DNA from: Rhodopirellula sp. SM50
Lineage (GTDB): Bacteria; Planctomycetota; Planctomycetia; Pirellulales; Pirellulaceae
DNA: 64,000 bases
Direction: 5' to 3'
Assembly (NCBI RefSeq): GCF_002289565.1
Contig: NZ_NTFY01000032.1
Location: forward strand, 102,429 to 166,428
Shown here: one piece after another, positions 56,224-64,000 of the stretch
Numbering within the stretch: the stretch's first letter is position 1
Layout of the letters: each line of letters starts with the position of its first letter
The notes under the pieces: model-generated
What the model was told of the DNA's origin: nothing
Databases searched by the model: none
What the model saw: only the letters and a program-made list of their open reading frames with translations
Position numbers and translations under genes: made by a program

Positions 56224-56313
56224 TCAAAACATTCGCTCGGGACACATTGGCGGGGTGAGTTCCTCTATACTTCGCCGCTGGTCGTGAATTGATATTTTTT
56301 TCCCGAGGTCTCG

Positions 56314-56619
56314 ATGTCGTCGCTTACGGACACACAACGCTCCAACGCCCGCCTGGGGCTCTGGCTGTTCGCTGTTTACTTGGTGCTGTACCTGGGTTTC
56401 GTGTTACTCAGCGCGTTTGCGGCGGACGTGATGGAACGTCCCGTTCTCGCCGGATTGAACTTGGCCATCGTGTATGGGTTCGGCTTGATCGTCGGCGCCT
56501 TGGTGATGGCATTGCTGTATGGAATGCTTTGTAAATCGGAACCGCTGGATGAATCCTCGCACGGTTCGGCATCGCCAGCGGCGACGAACGGCGACGAACC
56601 GCAGGGGGACTTGGCGTGA
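56314..56619 (+). CDS. DUF485 membrane protein
   Basis: The 101-residue product has two membrane helices (LGLWLFAVYLVLYLGFVLLS and LNLAIVYGFGLIVGALVMAL) and a charged Ser/Pro tail. DUF485 proteins are encoded with acetate/solute symporters, as here. Its stop overlaps the start of the symporter gene (GTGA), so the two are translationally coupled. It likely assists or regulates the transporter. Confidence 0.92.
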   Translation: MSSLTDTQRSNARLGLWLFAVYLVLYLGFVLLSAFAADVMERPVLAGLNLAIVYGFGLIVGALVMALLYGMLCKSEPLDESSHGSASPAATNGDEPQGDLA

Positions 56620-58532
56620 TTTACGACCCTTCCTGGATTGCGGTTTTTGTCTTTTTTACGTTCGTCGGTGCGACGGTCGGCCTGAGTTTTTTCTTGGGGC
56701 GAAAAGCGAAATCATCGGCGGGCTATTTTGCCGCCCATGGCCAGATCCCGTGGGCGGTCAATGGGATCGCGTTTGCCGGAGATTATTTGTCCGCAGCGTC
56801 CTTCCTGGGCATTTGCGGGATGATCGCCTCCTACGGCTACGACGGATTCTTGTATTCGATCGGTTTTCTAGCCGGCTGGATCGTGGCCTTGTTCGTGATC
56901 GCCGAACCGATGAAACGGTTGGGGCGATTCACGTTCGCCGACGCGTTGGATGCGAAATTTGATTCACGCGGTATCAAGGCGGCCGCCGGTGCGAGCACGC
57001 TGGTGGTCAGCGTGTTTTATCTGATTCCGCAAATGGTCGGCGCCGGATCGCTGATCCAACCGCTGCTGGGTTTCCCGCACTGGGTGGGCGTCGTGCTGGT
57101 TGGGATCGTCGTGATCACGATCGTGGTCACCGCAGGCATGGTGTCGACGACCTGGGTGCAGTTTCTCAAAGGGTCGCTGTTGGTCGTGTTCAGCGCCGTC
57201 CTGGTCGTGTTGCTGCTCGGCCGCGGCTTCGTGGCCCAGCCCGATGCGTTTGAAACGATCGGTCCGATTCCGGTGGCCGACTTGAACCAATCGGAAATCG
57301 CAGGACGCAGCGTTTTACCGGCCGGCGATGGTTGGCAGGAACACGACGACCTGGTCCGTTTTTCGCGCAGCGATGATGTCGGCTTTGACCTTTTTCACGT
57401 CCAACCGGCCGGCGAAGACCAAGTCATTTTGCGGCAGGCCCAAGCGATCCGTCGGACGTCCGACGGAGCGATGATCGATGGCGCGCCGTTAGGCCGCGAA
57501 GCGACACAAAAGGAACTCAAGCCCGTCGGCACACTCACCAAATTACCCGACGGCCAATCGGAGACGGGGCCGCTGGGTCCGATCAGTTTCTTCAACACAC
57601 TCGGTGAAAGCGAAGTCGTGCTGTGGCGCAACATGACGGTCGAGCATGACGATGAAACCAAATCGACGGTCTACTTTCAAAAACTGACACCCGGCAACGA
57701 AGTCCTGCGTCCCGGCGAACACCCCAAGTTCGCCGGCATTCGAAGCGACGCGCCCAGCGGCAAGCTGAACTTTCTTTCGCTGATGCTGGCCTTGTTTTGC
57801 GGCACCGCATCGCTGCCCCATATCCTGATCCGCTACTACACCGTCAAAGACGGCGCGGCGGCCCGCAAGAGTACGATCGTCGGGATCGCCAGCATCGGTT
57901 TTTTCTATGTCCTGACGCTGTACCTGGGACTCGGCGCGATGACCAGTGGCTCGATGGATTTGACCGACAGCAACATGGCCGCTCCGTTGCTGGCACGCAG
58001 CATCAGCACTTGGTTGTTCGCGATCATTTCCGCGATCGCGTTCACCACCGTGCTGGGGACCGTCAGCGGATTGATCCTGGCCAGCAGTGGCGCCGTCGCC
58101 CACGACATCCTGGTCGGCGTGGTCGGCATGCAATTGTCCGAAGCCAAGAAGGTACGCATCGCAAAGATCGCCGCGGTCGTCGTGGGCGCGATCGCGATCG
58201 TGCTGGGGATTTTGTTCAAGGAAATGAACGTCGGCTATCTGGTCGGCTGGGCCTTCAGCGTCGCCGCCAGCGCCAACCTGCCCGCCCTGGTGATGCTGCT
58301 GTTCTGGAAAGCGACCACCAAAGAAGGCATCGTGGCCAGCGTGCTGGTCGGCATGATCAGCTCACTCGGTTGGATCCTGTTGTCCAGCGACACCTACAAG
58401 AGCGTCTATGGCTGGGATCCGGAACTGGCCTACGCACCGTTCAGCCAACCGGGCATTGTCACGATTCCGCTGGCGTTTGTCACGCTGATCGTGGTCTCGT
58501 TGATGACGAAGCCGAAAGCGGCGGCGGCTTGA
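56616..58532 (+). CDS. Solute:sodium symporter (ActP-like), with extra central domain
   Basis: The 638-residue product starts at a GTG overlapping the DUF485 stop. The N-terminal helices (WIAVFVFFTFVGATVGLSFF) and the sodium/solute-symporter signature AAHGQIPWAVNGIAFAGDYL, then SAASFLGICGMIASYGYDGF, mark the SSS family closest to cation/acetate symporters. Later helices include LPHILIRYYTVKDGAAARKS and VVGAIAIVLGILFKEMNVGY. An unusual soluble insertion of about 160 residues (about 210-375: the ETIGPIPVADLNQSEIAG to LRPGEHPKFAG stretch) breaks the transmembrane run. The substrate is probably acetate or another short carboxylate, inferred from the partner gene. Confidence 0.9.
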   Translation: MIYDPSWIAVFVFFTFVGATVGLSFFLGRKAKSSAGYFAAHGQIPWAVNGIAFAGDYLSAASFLGICGMIASYGYDGFLYSIGFLAGWIVALFVIAEPMKRLGRFTFADALDAKFDSRGIKAAAGASTLVVSVFYLIPQMVGAGSLIQPLLGFPHWVGVVLVGIVVITIVVTAGMVSTTWVQFLKGSLLVVFSAVLVVLLLGRGFVAQPDAFETIGPIPVADLNQSEIAGRSVLPAGDGWQEHDDLVRFSRSDDVGFDLFHVQPAGEDQVILRQAQAIRRTSDGAMIDGAPLGREATQKELKPVGTLTKLPDGQSETGPLGPISFFNTLGESEVVLWRNMTVEHDDETKSTVYFQKLTPGNEVLRPGEHPKFAGIRSDAPSGKLNFLSLMLALFCGTASLPHILIRYYTVKDGAAARKSTIVGIASIGFFYVLTLYLGLGAMTSGSMDLTDSNMAAPLLARSISTWLFAIISAIAFTTVLGTVSGLILASSGAVAHDILVGVVGMQLSEAKKVRIAKIAAVVVGAIAIVLGILFKEMNVGYLVGWAFSVAASANLPALVMLLFWKATTKEGIVASVLVGMISSLGWILLSSDTYKSVYGWDPELAYAPFSQPGIVTIPLAFVTLIVVSLMTKPKAAAA

Positions 58533-59264
58533 ATGTGGGAGAGGCGCGATAGCCTCTCTGGAACGAGAGGCAGGTGTGGCTGTGCCACACGCGGTTGACG
58601 GGCAGAAGGCGTGAGCCTCCGTGACAATGTGTTCCCAGGTTCCGCCGGGGCTCCGCAATATCCTCCGCTGAAACGTGTATTCCTTCGCAGAATTTTGGCG
58701 GTTTCCATTCCCTCGGGGGCCTCGTGGGATCAGCCGCTTGGCGCCAGCCTACGGGCCCTCGGTTGTCGCCGAGGCCCGAACGCTTGCGCGAATCGGCTGA
58801 TGTCAATCGTGTTTTTGATTCCCAACCGCTCCATGACATCGATGGTCAATGCAGAATCGATTCGGCAGAGATTTAGCATCGGAGCGAGACGGCGAGAGTG
58901 CGCGACCCGGGCGGAGCCTGGGCCGCGCAAAATCTCTCCGCTGAAACGTGTATTCCTTCGCAGAATTTTGGCGGTTTCCATTCCCTCGGGGGCCTCGTGG
59001 GATCAGCCGTTTGGCGCCAGCCTACGGGCCCTCGGTTGCCGCCGAGGCCCGAACGCTTGCGCGAATCGGCTGATGTCAATCGTGTTTTTGATTCCCAACC
59101 GCTCCATGACATCGAAGGTCAATGCAGAATCGATTCGGCAGAATTTTGGCAACGGAGCGAGACGGCGATAATGCGCAACCCAGGCGGAGCCGGGGAACAA
59201 GGGAGATGGGGCAGGCTCGTTGTTTCAGAGCCCGACGCGTCTGGAAGCCTATCCCACATTGCCG
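58533..59264. repeat. Tandem 273-bp repeat block, non-coding
   Basis: A 273-bp unit starts at 58668 (CTGAAACGTGTATTCCTTCG) and again at 58941. Each has the same ...CGTGGGATCAGCC..., ...TTGATTCCCAACCGCTCCAT..., and ending ...GGAGCGAGACGGCGA... A partial third end occurs at about 59155-59195. Because 273 is a multiple of three, frames stay open across it on both strands, but I see no real product. The last part (59195-59264) contains one arm of the 177-bp family repeat (CTGGAAGCCTATCCCAC at 59241). Confidence 0.85.
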
Positions 59265-60536
59265 CTAGGCCGGCGAGGGGCTTCGCCTTCGTCGACGTCG
59301 GCCGCCGCGGGCGAACTTGTCGCGTGTTTCTTTGACCGCTTCGATCAGTCGGTCCACTTCTTCAAGCGTGTTGTACAGATAAAAACTGGCGCGGGCCGAG
59401 GCGGACTTGCCGAGCGATTCGTGCAACGGCATTGCACAATGATGCCCCGCCCGAACTGCGACACCGCGGGTATCGAGCCACTGGGCGATGTCATGCGCGT
59501 GAACGCCATCGAGCGTGAAGCTGACGATGCCGCCCTTTTTGTCGGGCGTCGGTCCCAGGATCTCCACGCCTTCGATGTTTCGCAGCGCCGTGTCGGCCGC
59601 CTGACAAAGCAGGTGCTCGTGAGCCTCGATCGCCTCCAGTCCCACCGATTGCAGGTAACGCATTGCGGCGGCCAACCCGATCGCTTCGGTGATCGGCGGC
59701 GTTCCCGCCTCAAATTTTTCCGGCAATCCCGTGGGGCTGAATCCTGCGGTCGTGACGCGATCGATCATGCCGCCACCGCCGAGAAACGGCGGCATCGCGT
59801 CCAACAGAGCTTCTTTGCCGTACAGCACGCCGATCCCGGTCGGGCCACAGATTTTGTGACCGCTAAAGACGACGAAGTCGGCGTCCCACTGCTGCACGTC
59901 GATCGCTTGGTGGGGAGCCCCCTGGGCGGCATCGACGAGCACCGTCGCACCGGCGGCATGAGCCATGCTGGTCCAACGGGCGACGGGAAAGTTGGTGCCC
60001 AAGACGTTGCTGGACGAGGCAAACGAAAACAGTTTCGGTTGCAAAGCCTGAAGTTTGTCCTGGACGACCGCGTCGCCGATGGTGAAATCTTCACCGAGCG
60101 GAATGAATTCGACGCGGCAGCCCGTCCGCTCGGCCAACTGGTGCCAGGGCACGATGTTAGCGTGATGCTCGGCGATCGTCAGCAACACGACGTCACCGGC
60201 CGACAGATGGTTGCCGCCCCAGGAATGGGCGACGGTGTTGATCGCCGCGGTCGTTCCGGCGGCAAACACGATTTCGGACTGCGACCGCGCCCCGATGAAT
60301 TGGCGCGTCGTTTCTCGAGCCGCCTCGTAGGCCGCCGTTGATTCTTCGCTGAGCGTGTGGATGCCGCGATGCACGTTGGCGTAATACCGCTGGTAACAAT
60401 CGCTGATCGCATCGATCACGACTTGCGGACGCTGGGCACTGGCGGCATTGTCGAGAAACGCCAGCGGCGCGCCGCTGGATGATTGCCGCTTCAAGATCGG
60501 AAAATCGGCGCGGATCGAATGGGGGTCAAGCGGCAT
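59265..60536 (-). CDS. sufS: Cysteine desulfurase SufS
   Basis: The 423-residue product has AFLDNAASAQRPQVVIDAI, the ANVHRGIHTLSEEST segment, and LTIAEHHANIVPWHQLAE. K228 in FSGHKICGPTGIGVLYG is the PLP-binding Lys, FLGGGGMIDRVT follows, and the persulfide Cys is C367 in RAGHHCAMPLHESLG. It mobilises sulfur from cysteine for Fe-S cluster assembly. The C-terminus is an unusual RRRRRR tract (GGRRRRRRSPSPA). The start follows the sufU stop by 2 bp. Confidence 0.95.
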   Translation of the reverse strand: MPLDPHSIRADFPILKRQSSSGAPLAFLDNAASAQRPQVVIDAISDCYQRYYANVHRGIHTLSEESTAAYEAARETTRQFIGARSQSEIVFAAGTTAAINTVAHSWGGNHLSAGDVVLLTIAEHHANIVPWHQLAERTGCRVEFIPLGEDFTIGDAVVQDKLQALQPKLFSFASSSNVLGTNFPVARWTSMAHAAGATVLVDAAQGAPHQAIDVQQWDADFVVFSGHKICGPTGIGVLYGKEALLDAMPPFLGGGGMIDRVTTAGFSPTGLPEKFEAGTPPITEAIGLAAAMRYLQSVGLEAIEAHEHLLCQAADTALRNIEGVEILGPTPDKKGGIVSFTLDGVHAHDIAQWLDTRGVAVRAGHHCAMPLHESLGKSASARASFYLYNTLEEVDRLIEAVKETRDKFARGGRRRRRRSPSPA

Positions 60537-60538
60537 CG

Positions 60539-60982
60539 TTAGCTCTCTTCACTTAAACTTGGCCCACCAAAGCTGGGCCCGGCGTCATCATCGTCGGCGT
60601 CGTCGAGCGGGGCGTGCAGTGCCGATTGCAACACACGCCACGACAACAAACAGCACTTCTGGCGGTTGGGGGTCAATTGCGGGCCGAACAGTTCCAGCAT
60701 CTGATTGGCCGTGAACTCCTTGGCCTCTTCCACCGTCTTGCCTTCGATCGCTTCGATCAACATCGACGCCGACGCTTGGCTGATCACGCAGCCCTCGCCC
60801 TCAAACCAGGCCTCTTCGATCTTTCCGTCATGCCCTAAGCGCAGCATCACTTGGATCACATCACCGCAGAGCGGATTTTTGCCTTCATCCGCGTGGGTGG
60901 CCGTCGCCAGCTCGCCACGGTGGTAAGGATCCTCGTAGTGGTCCAAGACGTGTTCTTCGTAGATGTCTTGTTCGTTGGGCAT
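60539..60982 (-). CDS. sufU: Fe-S scaffold/sulfur transfer protein SufU
   Basis: The 147-residue product has ligand cysteines C39 (NPLCGD), C65 (EGEGCVISQASASM) and C110 or C111 (RQKCCLLSW), arranged as in SufU/NifU-N proteins, with Asp after the first Cys. SufU passes sulfur from SufS. It has an acidic tail (LDDADDDDAGPS). It lies just upstream of sufS, as in other SUF loci. No sufBCD genes are in the window, so they are elsewhere. Confidence 0.92.
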   Translation of the reverse strand: MPNEQDIYEEHVLDHYEDPYHRGELATATHADEGKNPLCGDVIQVMLRLGHDGKIEEAWFEGEGCVISQASASMLIEAIEGKTVEEAKEFTANQMLELFGPQLTPNRQKCCLLSWRVLQSALHAPLDDADDDDAGPSFGGPSLSEES

Positions 60983-61398
60983 GGTCTGGGGGGGGAAACA
61001 ATAGACGTTTGTCGAATGGAATGGGCGGCCTGCGATCGACCGCGGCTCTATTTAAGTCTACGCGCGTTGTCAAAAATCGACGAGTCCCAATTCGCGTCAA
61101 TTTGGTCGCAGGCGGTCGGTCCGCGGACATCTGCCCCGGATTTGACCCGTTGTGGGACGTTTCTTACCCGTGAGAGAGGCTCCCGGCAGGTCATTTCAGC
61201 GCCGACAGTCTGAAAACCGAAATTCGCCCCGTTTCCCGCTCAGCGCCACCCGATTGCGGTCAGTGGGGCTTTACTGTTCCAATCAGCTGAGTAGTTTGCA
61301 CCTTCGCACGAGAGCTTCTGCCGCAGTTTGTCGGGGAGCGGAACTCGATGTCGCGACCGGCGGATTGCCGAAATTGAATCAATCACACTCTGTCCAAC
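60983..61398. other. Intergenic region with a diverged family repeat
   Basis: About 415 bp without a gene. At 61175-61217 is GAGGCTCCCGGCAGGTCATTTCAGCGC and the following CGACAGTCTGAAAACC, a decayed version of the hairpin in the 177-bp tandem unit at 29241. The upstream half should contain the sufU-side promoter. Confidence 0.5.
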
Positions 61399-62526
61399 AT
61401 GAAGAACACTCCACCGCCGCGTCCGATCAACCGTCGCGCCGCACTGTCGACCCTGGCGGCTTCGGCGCTGATCACCACCGGTTGCCCGCTGTCGATTCCC
61501 GAATCGTTGCCGGAGGCGGCGTCGACGAAAGAGGCTTCGGCGTTGCCGGTCGAAACGCTGGTCGCCGAAACGCTGCGGCAAGAAAAACAGCGTCGGGGAC
61601 TGTCGACGATGGTCAACGGAGCCTGGCAGATTTTCCATGGCATCTTGGCTTATGGCGACGAATTTGAAATCGACACGCCAAGCGGCCGCCAGCGCGCGTT
61701 GACGTATTTTCGCAAAGGCGGGACCTGTGACGGATTTCGACCGATGATCGGCGATCCCCTCGACACTCCAGTCGACGAGCCAGTCGGCGGCGACGACCGA
61801 TTCGGAATCCGAGTCGACTTGGAACCGTCAACCAAGGTCGGCCAAGGCCACCGCGACCAATGGCTGGCCGTCGTCGCCCAAACGGGACTCCCCGTCGATG
61901 CTTCCTGGGTGGTCGAAGATCGCACGTTGTCGGTCGACGACTGGGTGCGACAAGCCGAGCTGGATATTCCACTGAACTACGAAGCAGAATTCAGTTGGAC
62001 GCTGATTCCATTGTCTTACTATCGATCGACCGACCACCGCTGGACCGCCCGTGACGGCAACACCTACAGCACCGAGTTGTTGTTGGAGTTGGAAGTCGAA
62101 CACGATCTGTCCAACAGCGTGTGCGGCGGGACGCATCGGTTGATCGGAATCGCCACCGCGATGCGCAATCGCATCGGCGAGGGGAATCCGATCACGGGCG
62201 TTTGGGCCGATGCCAGGGAGCATCTCGACGCATCGATCGAAATGGCCCGCGTCAACCAGAACCCGGACGGTTCGTACAGCACGTCCTACATGCATCGCGC
62301 TGGATGGTGCAACGACTTGGGCGAGACGCTGGGCACGACCGGACACGTGCTTGAGTTTCTGGCGACCGCTGCGGATCGCGACACGTTGCAATCGGACTGG
62401 GTCGTCCGCAGCGTTCGCAAATTGTGCGACGTGTTGCATCAATGCCGCGACGTCGATCTGGAGTGCGGCGTGCTGTACCACGCCCTGCACGGCTTGGTGG
62501 TCTACCAGCAGCGGATCGCAACGTAG
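61399..62526 (+). CDS. Putative lipoprotein, unknown function
   Basis: The 375-residue product has a leader with RR (INRRAALSTLAASALITTGC-P), a lipobox-like LITTGC with Cys at about residue 30. The mature protein is mixed: RGLSTMVNGAWQIFHGILAY, GTCDGFRPMIGDPLDTPVDE, the Cys- and His-containing HDLSNSVCGGTHRLIGIATA, and helices NRIGEGNPITGVWADAREHL. Near the end are TSYMHRAGWCNDLGETLGTT and ALHGLVVYQQRIAT. The alternating helical pairs suggest an alpha/alpha barrel, but I cannot name a family. Its end lies 3 bp from the convergent aldo/keto reductase. Confidence 0.7.
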   Translation: MKNTPPPRPINRRAALSTLAASALITTGCPLSIPESLPEAASTKEASALPVETLVAETLRQEKQRRGLSTMVNGAWQIFHGILAYGDEFEIDTPSGRQRALTYFRKGGTCDGFRPMIGDPLDTPVDEPVGGDDRFGIRVDLEPSTKVGQGHRDQWLAVVAQTGLPVDASWVVEDRTLSVDDWVRQAELDIPLNYEAEFSWTLIPLSYYRSTDHRWTARDGNTYSTELLLELEVEHDLSNSVCGGTHRLIGIATAMRNRIGEGNPITGVWADAREHLDASIEMARVNQNPDGSYSTSYMHRAGWCNDLGETLGTTGHVLEFLATAADRDTLQSDWVVRSVRKLCDVLHQCRDVDLECGVLYHALHGLVVYQQRIAT

Positions 62527-62529
62527 TGC

Positions 62530-63510
62530 TTACTCGTAGATCGGAAAGAAGGTGTTGAACGCTTTTTCTCCGAAGTCACCGGGGTCGTTGAAGCGACGAT
62601 TTTGGTTGAGCGACGCAAGCGTGTTCATCTGCTGGTCGGTCAATTCGAAATCGAACAGGTCCAGATTCTCTTTCAGTCGCTCGACGCGTGAGGTTTTGGG
62701 AACGATCGAAGTCCCCCGTTGAATGCCCCAGCGAAGGACGACCTGGGCGGGTGTTTTTCCGACCTCCGCCGCGATCGCCTTGGTTTCTTCGCGATCGATC
62801 ACCCCCTCGCCTTCTTCGGCCATCCCGATGGCAAAGTAGGACTGCGCGCCCAGCGGTGAAAAGCCGGTCACATGAATGTCGTGCTGGGCACAGAATCGAA
62901 GCAGTTTTTCCTGCGTCAAATAAGGATGCAGTTCGACTTGAAGAACCGATGGCTTGACCGAAGAGGACGCCATCAAGTCGCGGATCAATGAAACGCCAAA
63001 GTTGCAGACACCGAGGTGGCGGATCAAACCCGATTTCTGACACTCGATCATCGCTTGCCAGGTCTCCAGAATCGGCACCGGCATCTCTTGCATCTGCGGA
63101 TGCTCGGCGTCGGGGTCGTGGAACCATCCCGGCGGATAGCGTTTTTCGATCGGCACATAGGCGAGCGAAATCGGAAAGTGAATGTGGTACAGGTCCAGGT
63201 AGTCCAATTCCAGATCCGACAGCGTCTTTTCGAGCGCGACGGGAACGTCTTGGGCGCGATGGTAGGTGTTCCAAAGCTTGCTCGTGATCCACAGGTCTTC
63301 GCGTTTGACCAAGCCATCATCGATCGCCTTTCGAATCCCGTCGCCCGCTTGGTATTCATTGCCATAGTCACACGCCGCATCAATGTGGCGGTAGCCGATT
63401 TCGATGGCTCGGTAAACGGTTTCGGCGGTCGATTCTTGATCGATTTTCCAAAGGCCCAGGCCGACGGAAGGAATCTTGTCTCCGCCGGCGAGCGTAAATT
63501 CAGTGGTCAT
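62530..63510 (-). CDS. Aldo/keto reductase
   Basis: The 326-residue product has the AKR pattern: VGLGLWKIDQESTAETVYRA, IGYRHIDAACDYGNE with the catalytic Asp and Tyr, LWITSKLWNTYHR with the Lys, YLDLYHIHFP with the His, GVCNFGVSLIRDLMASS, and VELHPYLTQEKLLRFC. The NADPH-site loop is RGTSIVPKTSRVERLKEN. It is cytosolic and reduces carbonyl or sugar substrates. Closest in plan are AKR families such as aldose reductase and D-xylose reductase-like enzymes, but the specificity is not decided here. Confidence 0.93.
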   Translation of the reverse strand: MTTEFTLAGGDKIPSVGLGLWKIDQESTAETVYRAIEIGYRHIDAACDYGNEYQAGDGIRKAIDDGLVKREDLWITSKLWNTYHRAQDVPVALEKTLSDLELDYLDLYHIHFPISLAYVPIEKRYPPGWFHDPDAEHPQMQEMPVPILETWQAMIECQKSGLIRHLGVCNFGVSLIRDLMASSSVKPSVLQVELHPYLTQEKLLRFCAQHDIHVTGFSPLGAQSYFAIGMAEEGEGVIDREETKAIAAEVGKTPAQVVLRWGIQRGTSIVPKTSRVERLKENLDLFDFELTDQQMNTLASLNQNRRFNDPGDFGEKAFNTFFPIYE

Positions 63511-64000
63511 TCTTGATCGGGGGAAGGGTAGGAGTTCAGCTTTCGGACGGACCTATGATCCCAGACTCGGCGCGACGGGGAAAGCATACGTGTGGATCTT
63601 TCGTGGTGGGGTAAGCATCCTGCTCGCCATCCTTGCCGGCTCCGTCGCCGCGCGCCGGTGACAGCCAGGAGGCGGGAGCCACCCTGAGAGTGTTTTCCCA
63701 GCCAGAGCCCTACGCCGTGAACGATTGATTTCCCGTGTTTGACGACATCTAACCGACAGGGCGCAAGCCCTCCGGCTTGCGCATCGTTGCCAACACACCG
63801 GAGGGCTCGCGCCCTACCGCTAAAAAATCGTTCACGGCGTAGGGCAGAGCCTGGGCTGCGCGGAATTGATTGTCGCGGCCAGTTCGAATCTTAGTCAGAA
63901 ACCGTTCCCCAGCATTTGCCCAAAGGGCATCAACAACATAGCCTGGGGTCAGGGAACGAGCGCAGCGGAGTGACCGCCACCCCAGGGAAAGAAAGCCAAA
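63511..64000. repeat. Intergenic nested inverted repeat region
   Basis: No gene is seen. Outer arms are 63707-63726 (GCCCTACGCCGTGAACGATT) and 63826-63845 (its exact complement). Inside them are AGGGCGCAAGCCCTCCGG (63758-63775) and its near-complement at 63798-63815, plus a small hairpin GCAAGCC-CTCC-GGCTTGC (63763-63780). The window ends before the next gene. Confidence 0.8.

Noticed and set aside
58611..59171. Plus-strand frame of 186 codons made of two identical halves
   Set aside because: It is the 273-bp tandem repeat kept open because the unit is a multiple of three; no protein features.
59220..60341. Plus-strand open frame (373 codons)
   Set aside because: Antisense to sufS, which has intact catalytic residues.

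Overview
This looks like a chromosomal segment from a planctomycete of the Pirellulaceae type (Rhodopirellula, Rubripirellula and Stieleria relatives). That placement is inferred from gene content, not from a marker tree. The indicators are two sets of the 'planctomycete cytochrome' machinery (DUF1592 with DUF1552, and PSD1/DUF1549/DUF1553 with DUF1501), a Ser/Thr kinase fused to WD40 repeats, a giant secreted TPR protein, a formaldehyde-activating-enzyme homologue, a secreted dockerin-bearing giant protein, and many short palindromic repeats between genes. Coding density is moderate and G+C is high, except in an AT-richer accessory block around 47.5-51.6 kb.

Layout. 1-6.2 kb: 3' part of a giant secreted protein (ELW/DGT repeats, lipase-like domain, SdrB-like domains, dockerin-like end). 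6.4-9.5 kb: Fae homologue (minus), a Gly/His/Ser-rich anchored protein, a DUF4405 membrane protein and a lipoprotein. 9.7-14.7 kb: coupled set DUF1592, DUF1552 and an unrecognised exported protein. It converges on a 3.4-kb kinase/WD40 gene whose annotated start lies in a perfect 24-bp-arm palindrome. 18.6-29.2 kb: 3140-residue TPR protein translationally coupled to a DUF3592 membrane protein. 29.2-33.8 kb: repeat-rich stretch with a DMFase-like protein, a gamma-glutamyltransferase remnant, a small lipoprotein and a PhoD-like phosphatase. 33.8-39.4 kb: PSD1 cytochrome protein, DUF1501 protein and a CBM9-like protein. 39.5-43.4 kb: D-aminoacylase/beta-lactamase fusion, a small HExxH protein and a small hypothetical.

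43.6-47.5 kb is a compact glucosylglycerate locus: phosphatase, glucosyl-3-phosphoglycerate synthase and a GH13_18 phosphorylase. Together they could make and re-mobilise this compatible solute. 47.5-51.6 kb is the accessory block at the 3' side of a tRNA-Leu gene, with two membrane proteins and an unrecognised three-gene cassette. 51.6-54.9 kb is a housekeeping cluster read leftwards: rplY, pth, rpsF, ssb, rplI, tRNA-Leu, terminator. rpsR is absent from its usual place between ssb and rplI. 55.3-58.5 kb: MBL-fold hydrolase, DUF485 protein and a solute:sodium symporter. 58.5-59.2 kb: a tandem 273-bp repeat. 59.3-61.0 kb: sufS and sufU. 61.4-63.5 kb: an unrecognised lipoprotein and an aldo/keto reductase. 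The right end is nested inverted repeats.

All functional calls come from reading the sequence and recalling family motifs. No database search was run.
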